Shown one piece after another: positions 7,539 to 14,156 of a stretch of 25,598 nucleotides of DNA. A model generated the notes under the pieces. That model was not told the DNA's origin. It ran no database searches and was given only the letters and a program-made list of their open reading frames with translations. How positions within the stretch are numbered: the stretch's first letter is position 1; the number at the start of each line of letters is the position of its first letter. The position numbers and the translations under genes were made by a program. Source of the DNA: Candidatus Saccharimonadota bacterium (GTDB lineage: Bacteria; Patescibacteriota; Saccharimonadia; Saccharimonadales; Saccharimonadaceae); NCBI GenBank assembly GCA_002861585.1, contig PJQJ01000032.1, forward strand, positions 10,951-36,548, read 5' to 3'.

Positions 7539-8739
7539 CGACGCGAATCAAAACACGCCGGCCCTACCAACTTTCATGGATCATGTCTATGAGCTGAGGG
7601 GTCGGCTGTTTTGGATAGCGGTCATATTCTTGGTGGGCTCTGCTGCAGCGTACCCTTATTATCATGCAATTATTGATTTTCTGGTCGCGCCACTCGGTAA
7701 TCAGAAATTGTACTACTTAACACCGGTTGGTGGGTTTAGTTTTATCATCAAGGTCTGTACCTATGTTGGTATGGTCCTGACGCTGCCTGCAGCTATCTAT
7801 CATCTTTACAAGTACTTACAGCCTGTCGTCGGACAGGTGAAGGGAAGAGTGGTGCTTGGGTATGTCCTCTTCTCGCTCTTGCTTGCAATTGGTGGAACGG
7901 CTTTTGCCTACTATGTCATCCTGCCTGCTGCGCTTCACTTTTTGACTAATTTTGACGTTAAAGATGTTACGGCGATGTTGACCGTCGACTCGTACCTATC
8001 CTTTGTTATCACCTACCTTCTTGGTGCTGCCGTCTTATTTCAGCTGCCAATTGTGCTGCTCATTATTAATGCCATCACACCCCTTTCGCCAAAGGGGCTC
8101 ATGAAGTATCAGCGCTATGTACTGCTTGGAGCGTTTGTTGCCGCAGCTATTATATCGCCAACACCTGACATTACAAACCAAACCCTCTTGGCAGTGCCAA
8201 TTATTATTATGTACCAGCTCGGTATTATCCTTATCTGGATTCGCAATGCCTTTAAAAAGAGTCCCAAGAAGGCAGCTACGCCAGCCCTGCAGCATGGGGT
8301 TGCTAAAAAGGGCAGGGGAAAACAGGCAACAATCTTTGAGATTAAGCAACCACCTTTTAAAGTTCATGTCACTGGGCCACCACTACCTGCACGCATACCA
8401 AAACAACCACAGTTAGGAATGAGTGTGCAACCAGCGGTGATATCAAAACCAGCTCCTTTGTATACTAAGCCGGTGGGACGTGCGAATCACGGTACAGTGG
8501 CTCCCGCGATTGTTATGAAGCCACAACCAGTTGCTGTGCAGGTTGGAGCTTCTGCTGCTACAGTAAAAGCTCAGCCCATGACGCGTACCAACTTATATGG
8601 TCGACCGCAGCCGGCACCACCGCAGCGAGCAATGCGTTCGTCATATGTCTCTCCAGCTATGCGTCAAGCTCAAATTGGACGTGTCTCTTCACGAAGTGTA
8701 GACGGTTTAATGCCGTCACGACAGATTGTAATATCGTAA
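7504..8739 (+). CDS. tatC: Twin-arginine translocase subunit TatC with long C-terminal tail
   Basis: TatC recognises twin-arginine signal peptides and recruits TatA. Residues 25-250 make a normal six-helix TatC (the HVYELRGRL entry motif at 27-35, and the FQLPIVLL and SPTPDITNQ segments). Residues 251-411 form an extra basic, Pro/Gln/Ala-rich low-complexity tail absent from typical TatC of about 250 aa; by topology it should lie in the cytoplasm. The GTG start at 7504 is preferred because GAGG lies at 7494-7497 and the overlap with tatA suggests coupling; the ATG at 7576 would begin at MDHVYELR but has no ribosome site. The core call is certain; the role of the tail is unknown. Confidence 0.95.
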   Translation: MKNPRTQTIDPSDANQNTPALPTFMDHVYELRGRLFWIAVIFLVGSAAAYPYYHAIIDFLVAPLGNQKLYYLTPVGGFSFIIKVCTYVGMVLTLPAAIYHLYKYLQPVVGQVKGRVVLGYVLFSLLLAIGGTAFAYYVILPAALHFLTNFDVKDVTAMLTVDSYLSFVITYLLGAAVLFQLPIVLLIINAITPLSPKGLMKYQRYVLLGAFVAAAIISPTPDITNQTLLAVPIIIMYQLGIILIWIRNAFKKSPKKAATPALQHGVAKKGRGKQATIFEIKQPPFKVHVTGPPLPARIPKQPQLGMSVQPAVISKPAPLYTKPVGRANHGTVAPAIVMKPQPVAVQVGASAATVKAQPMTRTNLYGRPQPAPPQRAMRSSYVSPAMRQAQIGRVSSRSVDGLMPSRQIVIS

Positions 8740-8759
8740 GTATAATCTAGAAAAATTTA

Positions 8760-8787
8760 TTGACTTATTGCTGTAAAAGCATAATAA
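8760..8787 (+). promoter_or_regulatory. Probable promoter of the small Tat-signal protein, with A-rich leader
   Basis: TTGACT (8760-8765), 16 bases, TAATAA (8782-8787). The predicted leader is about 55 bases, almost free of G and very A-rich (8805-8840), ending in AAGGAG at 8841-8846. Such unstructured leaders favour strong translation. Confidence 0.45.
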
Positions 8788-8852
8788 TTATGAGTACAAA
8801 GTCTCTAAAAATAAAAATCAAAAAATAAAACAAAAACAATAAGGAGTTTATG

Positions 8853-9098
8853 ATGCAACTCAACCTCGACGGAATCTTGCAAAAAGAGATGGATCGAAAA
8901 GATTTTCTAAAGCACCTTGCAATTGGTGCGGTAGCTGCCACGGGTATCGGCACGATTATCAAAGCAGTCGCCCCTCAGTCTGGCTTTAACATTGGATCAC
9001 AGGCTGGTTCAACACAGAACCAAGTTTTTGGTTACGGCGGTTCAGTGTACGGTGGTGGTCAAGAACGCCAAGTTCACACTACCGCTCGTCAATCATAA
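8853..9098 (+). CDS. Small protein with Tat-like (RKDFLK) signal and Tyr-Gly motifs
   Basis: An 81-aa protein (82 if the adjacent ATG at 8850 is used; AAGGAG at 8841-8846 is better spaced for 8853). The N-terminal part has DRKDFLK followed by a mildly hydrophobic, Gly/Ala-rich helix (AIGAVAATGIGTII). This resembles the Tat consensus S/T-R-R-x-F-L-K with Lys as second basic residue. The rest is polar and rich in Gly, Gln and Ser, with GYGGSVYGGG near residue 60. It lies directly after tatAC, so it is a plausible Tat substrate. No known domain is recognised. The YGG motifs echo the LANTG protein on the other side of tatAC. A real gene is likely; the function is unknown. Confidence 0.75.
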   Translation: MQLNLDGILQKEMDRKDFLKHLAIGAVAATGIGTIIKAVAPQSGFNIGSQAGSTQNQVFGYGGSVYGGGQERQVHTTARQS

Positions 9099-9109
9099 GC
9101 CTTTTTAGG

Positions 9110-9148
9110 ATACAAGCTGCTCTTAAAAAGGTGGCTTGTATTTTAATT
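9110..9148 (+). terminator. Probable intrinsic terminator or attenuator
   Basis: ATACAAGC (9110-9117) pairs with GCTTGTAT (9134-9141), followed by TTTAATTT. The 16-base loop is long for a terminator. The loop contains TAAAAAGG (9124-9131), which can pair instead with CCTTTTTA (9100-9107), so two exclusive folds are possible ahead of the guanylate kinase gene. Confidence 0.55.
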
Positions 9149-9168
9149 TCCGTTAAAATAGATCTTTT

Positions 9169-9912
9169 ATGGAACAACACAATCAATTGCTTATAAACAA
9201 AATCAACGCATACCGTCCAAGCGACGAAGCAATTGAAATCGTGCAGGCGACTCCGCTCCTAACCCTCTCTGGGATTGCAGGTGCCGGTAAAGATACGGTT
9301 GGTAATCGGCTGCTACAAACCGGCAAGTACCATCGAATTATTTCACACACAACTCGCGTACCACGCACGAATAATGGAGTACAAGAGGTAAATGGGGTTG
9401 ATTATCACTTCGTCGATCCCGTTACAGCTGAACATATGATAGACAAGCGGGGCTTCGTAGAGGTAAAAGGGGTTCACACAAAGATATATGGTACGAGCGT
9501 TGGAGAATTTGTCCTTGCTCGGGACGAGGGTAAGATCGCTATTGCAGAAATTGATGTTCAAGGAGCTGATGAGTACGTGCGGCTCAATCCAAGGACGCGG
9601 GCAGTCTTTTTAATTCCACCAGATCCCAATACGTGGTTACTACGCCTGAAGAATCGTTACCAAGACGACTGGAGAGCGCACCGGGATGATATATTAATCC
9701 GATTCGCCTCAGCACAACGAGAACTAGGACATGTGGCTAACTCGCCGCACTATCACCTTGTCATCAATCGGACGATGGAAGAAACGGTGCAGATTGTTCG
9801 CTCAATTGCCGAAGAGGGGAGCGACTTCAGCCAAAATAAAGTGGCAAGAGCATCGATTGCAGATATACTCGGATTTTTAGCTTCGTCCCAGTCCGTAGAA
9901 GCACTAGAATAA
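9169..9912 (+). CDS. gmk: Guanylate kinase-like protein
   Basis: Guanylate kinase transfers phosphate from ATP to GMP. After an unusual N-terminal extension of about 30 residues comes the P-loop SGIAGAGKDT (34-43), the GMP-binding HTTRVPR with VNGVDYHFV, FVEVKGVHTKIYGTS, and EIDVQGA followed by the lid with RLKNR. These follow the family order. The P-loop has Asp where most guanylate kinases have Ser/Thr (GKST), and the protein is 247 aa against about 200. It could be the cell's guanylate kinase or a paralogue with changed specificity. A TAAAAT at 9154-9159 suggests a short leader. The stop is one base before the CIRCE element of hrcA. Confidence 0.82.
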   Translation: MEQHNQLLINKINAYRPSDEAIEIVQATPLLTLSGIAGAGKDTVGNRLLQTGKYHRIISHTTRVPRTNNGVQEVNGVDYHFVDPVTAEHMIDKRGFVEVKGVHTKIYGTSVGEFVLARDEGKIAIAEIDVQGADEYVRLNPRTRAVFLIPPDPNTWLLRLKNRYQDDWRAHRDDILIRFASAQRELGHVANSPHYHLVINRTMEETVQIVRSIAEEGSDFSQNKVARASIADILGFLASSQSVEALE

Positions 9913-9913
9913 T

Positions 9914-9940
9914 TTGGCACTCTTGACTTTCGAGTGCCAG
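9914..9940 (+). promoter_or_regulatory. CIRCE operator upstream of hrcA
   Basis: TTGGCACTC-N9-GAGTGCCAG, a near-perfect match to the HrcA operator consensus TTAGCACTC-N9-GAGTGCTAA; only the outermost pair is broken. The 9-base loop contains the TTGACT -35 box. It implies autoregulation of hrcA and heat induction of hrcA-grpE. Confidence 0.95.
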
Positions 9941-9952
9941 TACGAGTACTAT
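9923..9952 (+). promoter_or_regulatory. hrcA operon promoter
   Basis: TTGACT (9923-9928, inside the CIRCE loop), 18 bases, TACTAT (9947-9952). The predicted start is near 9959 and the leader about 24 bases. HrcA bound to CIRCE would directly cover the -35. Confidence 0.8.
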
Positions 9953-9982
9953 GAGCATAAAGAAGCGTAAAAGTTTATATAT

Positions 9983-10690
9983 ATGACTGAACGACAAACT
10001 CTCATACTCAATGCAATCATAGAGCAGTACGCCGAAGTTGCTGCGCCAGTTGGTTCAGTTATGCTTGCCAAACTTTTTGGCGTTTCAAGTGCTACCATTA
10101 GGGCTGAGATGGCACGCCTGGAGGAGATGGGTTTCATTCAACAGCCACATACCAGTGCTGGCCGTATCCCAACCGATAAGGGGTATCGTCAGTATGTCAA
10201 TTTGCTTGTTCAGCAGCATGAACAGCCCAACCTCCTGCAAGACAGGAGTGTGCGCGCCATTGAGGCTCGTGTCTCTCAGCATAATGGCCATGCTGATCGA
10301 GCAATAAGAAGCGCGGTGAATAGCCTTGTTGAATTAACGCACAATTTAGGTCTTGCGACAATCGGTGATCAGCTCTACATCAGTGGTATTGGTAACCTGT
10401 TCTCCCAACCTGAATTTGCTCGTGGCGAACATGTCCAGGCAGTTGCGAGGTTGCTCGACAATCTTGAGCCATGGCTAAAAGAGGCAGCACCGAACGAACC
10501 ACTCAATGTCTTTATTGGCCATGAAAATCCAATAGGTAAAGCGAGCGGCTGCAGCTTGATTATCAGTAGATTCCAATCGCCCTATTCCGATCGCAGCTAC
10601 ATTGGTGTTTTAGGTCCAACAAGGCAGAGCTACGGCAAAGTAATGCAGCTGGTTCGCCACGCCGGCTCAATGCTTGAGGAAGTACTGTAG
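9983..10690 (+). CDS. hrcA: Heat-inducible transcription repressor HrcA, shortened
   Basis: HrcA binds CIRCE and represses chaperone operons, helped by GroEL in known systems. The winged-helix domain is intact: residues 1-75 include LFGVSSATIRAEMARLEEMGF and the wing HTSAGRIPTDKGYRQYV. The C-terminal end also matches the family (VFIGHENPIG, CSLIISRF, IGVLGPTRQSYGKVMQLV). Yet the protein is 235 aa instead of about 340, so the loss is internal, in the GAF-like and inserted dimerisation region. It heads hrcA, orf35, grpE and is controlled by the CIRCE just upstream. No strong ribosome binding site is visible. Confidence 0.95.
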   Translation: MTERQTLILNAIIEQYAEVAAPVGSVMLAKLFGVSSATIRAEMARLEEMGFIQQPHTSAGRIPTDKGYRQYVNLLVQQHEQPNLLQDRSVRAIEARVSQHNGHADRAIRSAVNSLVELTHNLGLATIGDQLYISGIGNLFSQPEFARGEHVQAVARLLDNLEPWLKEAAPNEPLNVFIGHENPIGKASGCSLIISRFQSPYSDRSYIGVLGPTRQSYGKVMQLVRHAGSMLEEVL

Positions 10691-10694
10691 GCCT

Positions 10695-10802
10695 ATGCGC
10701 TTTATTCCATACATTTTACTGTTTTTGACAACGGGCATTGTTTTTATCCGCTGGAACGGCACAAAGAAGACTAATCAATCTGACACTGACGAGGAGGACT
10801 AA
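10695..10802 (+). CDS. 35-aa single-helix membrane microprotein
   Basis: An ORF of 35 codons between hrcA and grpE. Residues 2-19 form one hydrophobic helix (FIPYILLFLTTGIVFIRW), followed by a polar tail ending in DTDEED. It starts four bases after the hrcA stop, and its stop overlaps the grpE ATG (TAATG at 10800-10804). The grpE ribosome site GAGGAGG (10791-10797) lies within its last codons. This tight packing suggests that it is translated and couples hrcA to grpE. No family is recognised. It might instead be a chance reading frame in a 112-base spacer. Confidence 0.6.
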   Translation: MRFIPYILLFLTTGIVFIRWNGTKKTNQSDTDEED

Positions 10803-11263
10803 TGGCTAAGACGAAAAAACAAGCAGAACTAGATCAGACGATTGCAGAACTAACACAAGATCTTCAACGAACTCGTGCTGATTTTGAAAATTACCGAAAG
10901 CGGGTTGATCAGGAAAAGCAGAGCGTTCGAGACGCAGCAACGAGTACTACGATCTTAAAATTACTGCCGGTCGTTGATACGATAGAACGTGCCTTGGCTC
11001 ATACCCCTGAGGACTTAAAGGGAAATAAGTGGGTGCAAGGGATTGTTGCACTGGATAAAAACCTCCAGAAGGCCATTGATCAACTAGGGCTGCAGCGGAT
11101 AGAGGCTAAGGGCGGAACCACGTTTGACCCTAATTTACACCAAGCAGTTATGTTTGAAGAGGGAGATGGTGAGACTGAAGTTATCGCTGAGGAGCTACAG
11201 CCGGGATACGTTCTGAACGGTACTGTTATCCGTCATAGCATGGTTAAAGTCAAAAAAATGTAA
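10802..11263 (+). CDS. grpE: Nucleotide exchange factor GrpE
   Basis: GrpE releases ADP from DnaK. The 153-aa protein has the N-terminal coiled coil (residues 1-50, including TRADFENYRKRVDQEKQS) and the beta-wing domain with the signature FDPNLHQAVM and the end YVLNGTVIRHSMVKV. It is short because the acidic N-terminal tail common in other species is missing. A strong GAGGAGG at 10791-10797 precedes the ATG. It belongs to the hrcA operon and so falls under CIRCE control. Confidence 0.96.
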   Translation: MAKTKKQAELDQTIAELTQDLQRTRADFENYRKRVDQEKQSVRDAATSTTILKLLPVVDTIERALAHTPEDLKGNKWVQGIVALDKNLQKAIDQLGLQRIEAKGGTTFDPNLHQAVMFEEGDGETEVIAEELQPGYVLNGTVIRHSMVKVKKM

Positions 11264-11280
11264 GATATCTTACAAACTTA

Positions 11281-11309
11281 TTGCTTTCTAGCGAAACATA
11301 TTATATAAT
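11281..11309 (+). promoter_or_regulatory. Promoter of the HD hydrolase gene, predicted leaderless
   Basis: TTGCTT (11281-11286), 17 bases, TATAAT (11304-11309), a near-ideal housekeeping promoter. The ATG begins at 11316, seven bases after the box, which is where transcription should start. The gene therefore has its own promoter despite sitting between grpE and dnaK. Confidence 0.75.
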
Positions 11310-11315
11310 TTATCC

Positions 11316-12101
11316 ATGAACCAGCAACATGGCATGAGGGGCGAATTTCACCCTCTTGGTGTTGATCTCGTTACTCTGTCTAAACTAGAGTCTAGTACTT
11401 CACGACCTGAACTAGAAAGAACAGAGGCTTTGCTCGAGCTACTTGATGAAACTATGGAACGAACAGGCAGTAACGCGCTTCTAGGGGAGTTTGAAGCGTA
11501 TGAGCGTAAGAAGTACGGTCTTTCGCCACAGGTACAGCACACACGTCGTGTCGGGGCGGTCGGTCTGCTTACTGGCATAAGACTCGGACTGCCCTCGCAT
11601 TTGGCGTTTCGTATTGCCTATGCTGGTACGACCCATGATATGGGTAAGCGGGATCCAGAAATCAATAATGTCGTTAATAGCCATCGCAAGTTTACTCGCG
11701 ATGATCCCGAGCGTGAAATCATCAATCAACACTCGTCAGTTGGTGCCGATATTCTCACGACCTACTTGCATGCTGATAATGAGTTTGATATTACCTGTAA
11801 TACTGATGCAATCTTTGCGGCAGCATACCACCATGCAACATCTGAAACTTTGCAGGAGCTTCTTGAGACAGCTCCTGATCAAGAGACTCGTGAACGGGTA
11901 GAGATTACTCGTCTCACGCAGGTACTAGATGTATATGACGCCCTTACTGATCCTCTTCGTTCATACAGAAATGGCGTTGATCGTCACGAAGTAGCCAAAG
12001 CTATCGTTGTAAGTCATTTAGGTGAAGAGACAGTAATATTTGGGGTGCGTGTTGCCGATATAGTAGAGATGTTGCCAGCGATAAAACAACAGTTAGCTTA
12101 A
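11316..12101 (+). CDS. HD / HD-GYP-like phosphohydrolase
   Basis: A 261-aa soluble protein of the HD superfamily of metal-dependent phosphohydrolases. The putative ligands are H75, the HD pair 107-108 (THDMGK), H139 (INQHS), HH 172-173 and D205/D208 in LDVYDALTD. The pattern, including the trailing DVYDALT and RSYRNG, is closest to HD-GYP domains, which cleave cyclic dinucleotides, but the GYP triplet itself is absent. Residues 1-65 are a poorly conserved helical region. It has its own promoter and sits between grpE and dnaK. A nucleotide or cyclic-dinucleotide substrate is possible; none can be assigned. Confidence 0.8.
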   Translation: MNQQHGMRGEFHPLGVDLVTLSKLESSTSRPELERTEALLELLDETMERTGSNALLGEFEAYERKKYGLSPQVQHTRRVGAVGLLTGIRLGLPSHLAFRIAYAGTTHDMGKRDPEINNVVNSHRKFTRDDPEREIINQHSSVGADILTTYLHADNEFDITCNTDAIFAAAYHHATSETLQELLETAPDQETRERVEITRLTQVLDVYDALTDPLRSYRNGVDRHEVAKAIVVSHLGEETVIFGVRVADIVEMLPAIKQQLA

Positions 12102-12130
12102 AACAGCACTATAAAAGAAATTATATTATA

Positions 12131-12157
12131 TTAGCACTCTTGACGATGGAGTGCTAA
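12131..12157 (+). promoter_or_regulatory. CIRCE operator of dnaK (consensus)
   Basis: TTAGCACTC-N9-GAGTGCTAA, a perfect match to the CIRCE consensus, with the -35 TTGACG in its loop. It should bind the HrcA encoded at 9983-10690. Confidence 0.97.
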
Positions 12158-12168
12158 TTTTTTACACT
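12140..12168 (+). promoter_or_regulatory. dnaK promoter
   Basis: TTGACG (12140-12145), 17 bases, TACACT (12163-12168). The predicted start is about 12175, giving a leader of about 84 bases with AAGGAGAG at 12242-12249. Confidence 0.8.
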
Positions 12169-12176
12169 AGGATTAG

Positions 12177-12203
12177 TTAGCAATCAATGCGAGAGATTGC
12201 TAA
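12177..12203 (+). promoter_or_regulatory. Second CIRCE-like inverted repeat at the dnaK transcription start
   Basis: TTAGCAATC-N9-GATTGCTAA: a perfect 9-bp inverted repeat with exactly the CIRCE spacing, differing from consensus by one symmetric base per half. Its centre is 46 bp from that of the upstream CIRCE. It would cover the start site in DNA or form a hairpin at the 5' end of the dnaK mRNA. Confidence 0.7.
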
Positions 12204-12258
12204 AATATAAGCATTACATGTTTGCATTTCTGAACAAATATAAGGAGAGAACGAACAT

Positions 12259-14148
12259 ATGGGAAAAATTATTGGAATCGATCTTGGTACGACCAACAGT
12301 GCCATGGCGTACATGATCGCTGGTAAGCCAGAGGTAATTGCTAACGCCGAAGGTAATCGTACCACGCCAAGCGTCGTTGCTATCAATAAAAATAGTGAAC
12401 GACTTGTTGGCCAAGTCGCACAGCGTCAGCGTGTGACAAATGCAAAGAATACTATTTATGGTGTAAAACGACTTATCGGCCGTAAATTTAGTGATAAAGA
12501 GGTACAAAAAGACCTCGATATTATGCCGTATGAGATTGTGAAAAAGGGTGATGGTGTCGCCGTAAAGATGGGTGATAAAGAATATACCCCTGAAGAAGTT
12601 TCTGCCATGATACTTGGCAAGCTAAAAGCCGATGCCGAAGCCTTTTTAGGTGAGCCAGTGACAGAAGCGGTTATTACCGTTCCTGCTTACTTTGATGATT
12701 CCCAACGCCAGGCAACTAAAGATGCAGGTAAGATTGCCGGTCTTGAAGTACGGCGTATTATTAACGAGCCAACAGCTGCTGCACTAGCATACGGACTTGA
12801 CCAGAAGAAGGAAGAAAAGATTGCTGTCTTCGACCTTGGTGGTGGAACCTTTGATGTCTCTATTCTTGAACTTGGTGACGGCGTCTTTGAGGTTAAGAGT
12901 ACCAATGGAGATACTCACCTTGGTGGCGAGGACTTCGATAACCGGATTGTAAACCACTTCCTCGATGTCTTTAAGGCTGAAAACGGAATAGATCTAAAGG
13001 GTGACAACGCAGCAATGCAGCGCCTGAAGGACGAAGCTGAAAAGGCAAAGAAGGAGCTTTCAAGCACAACCGAGACAGAGATCAATCTGCCATTCTTAAC
13101 GGCTGATGTAGATGGTCCAAAGCACTTTGAATACAAGCTAACGCGCGCCAAGCTTGAAGAGCTCGTAGCCGATCTTATTGACCGTACAGCTGAGCCAATT
13201 GAGAAAGCGTTAAAAGATGCAGGTCTTAAGGCTAGCGAAATCGACGAAATCGTCCTAGTTGGTGGTATGACTCGTATGCCCGCAGTCGTCGAAAAGGTAA
13301 AGAAAATTTTTGGTAAAGATCCGCTAAAGGGCGTAAATCCGGATGAAGTTGTTGCTATCGGTGCAGCAATTCAGGGTGGTGTCCTTGCTGGTGATGTGAA
13401 AGACGTTCTGCTGCTTGACGTTACTCCTTTAAGTCTAGGTATTGAAACAATGGGTGGTGTCACAACGAAGCTGATTGAACGCAATTCGACCATTCCGACC
13501 AGCAAGAGTGAGACTTTTTCAACTGCCGCCGACAACCAGCCGCAAGTAGAAGTTCATGTCCTGCAGGGTGAGCGCGAAATGGCGACTGACAACAAGAGTC
13601 TCGGTAAATTTGTTCTTGATGGTATTGCTCCTGCCCCTCGTGGTGTGCCGCAGATTGAAGTAACATTTAATATCGATGCTAACGGTATTCTTAACGTCAC
13701 AGCAAAAGACAAGGGTACTGGCAAAGAGCAATCAATTACTATCCAAAACTCTGGAAACCTCAGTAAAGAAGATATTGAGAAGGCTCAAAAAGAAGCTGAA
13801 GCACATGCTGATGAAGACAAGAAGAAGCGTGAAGCGGTAGAAGCCCGTAACCTCCTTGAGAACTCTATCTATCAAGCTGAAAAGATGCCACATGAGTACA
13901 AGGATAAGATTTCTGATGACGACAAAAAGGTGATCGAAGGGGCTGTCGAAGAGGCCAAGAAACATGTTAAGAGCACCGATAAAGATGAGATTGAAGCTGC
14001 AACAAGGGCTCTGATGGACAAAATTCAGCCAATTGGAGCCAAGATGTATGAGGCAGCTGCTGAAGAAGCAAAAGGATCTGGCGAAGCCAATAATGACGGT
14101 CCTGTTGAAGGCGAAGTCGTTGATAGCGATAAGAAAGACGATAAGTAA
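12259..14148 (+). CDS. dnaK: Molecular chaperone DnaK (Hsp70)
   Basis: DnaK is the ATP-driven chaperone that works with DnaJ and GrpE. The 629 aa start with the phosphate-binding GIDLGTTNSA; further signatures are VFDLGGGTFDVSIL, VLVGGMTRMPAV and the linker DVLLLDVTPLSLGIET leading to the substrate-binding domain and the helical lid, ending in an acidic GPVEGEVVDSDKKDD tail. The N-terminal lobe contains the segment around KRLIGRKFSDKEVQKD, an insert typical of Gram-negative-type DnaK and missing from Bacillus DnaK. AAGGAGAG precedes the ATG. Two CIRCE-type operators point to tight HrcA control. Confidence 0.98.
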   Translation: MGKIIGIDLGTTNSAMAYMIAGKPEVIANAEGNRTTPSVVAINKNSERLVGQVAQRQRVTNAKNTIYGVKRLIGRKFSDKEVQKDLDIMPYEIVKKGDGVAVKMGDKEYTPEEVSAMILGKLKADAEAFLGEPVTEAVITVPAYFDDSQRQATKDAGKIAGLEVRRIINEPTAAALAYGLDQKKEEKIAVFDLGGGTFDVSILELGDGVFEVKSTNGDTHLGGEDFDNRIVNHFLDVFKAENGIDLKGDNAAMQRLKDEAEKAKKELSSTTETEINLPFLTADVDGPKHFEYKLTRAKLEELVADLIDRTAEPIEKALKDAGLKASEIDEIVLVGGMTRMPAVVEKVKKIFGKDPLKGVNPDEVVAIGAAIQGGVLAGDVKDVLLLDVTPLSLGIETMGGVTTKLIERNSTIPTSKSETFSTAADNQPQVEVHVLQGEREMATDNKSLGKFVLDGIAPAPRGVPQIEVTFNIDANGILNVTAKDKGTGKEQSITIQNSGNLSKEDIEKAQKEAEAHADEDKKKREAVEARNLLENSIYQAEKMPHEYKDKISDDDKKVIEGAVEEAKKHVKSTDKDEIEAATRALMDKIQPIGAKMYEAAAEEAKGSGEANNDGPVEGEVVDSDKKDDK

Positions 14149-14156
14149 TACTGCCT

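Noticed and set aside
13460..13965. Several minus-strand frames of 68-77 aa under dnaK
   Set aside because: Antisense shadows of a highly conserved gene with no independent signals.
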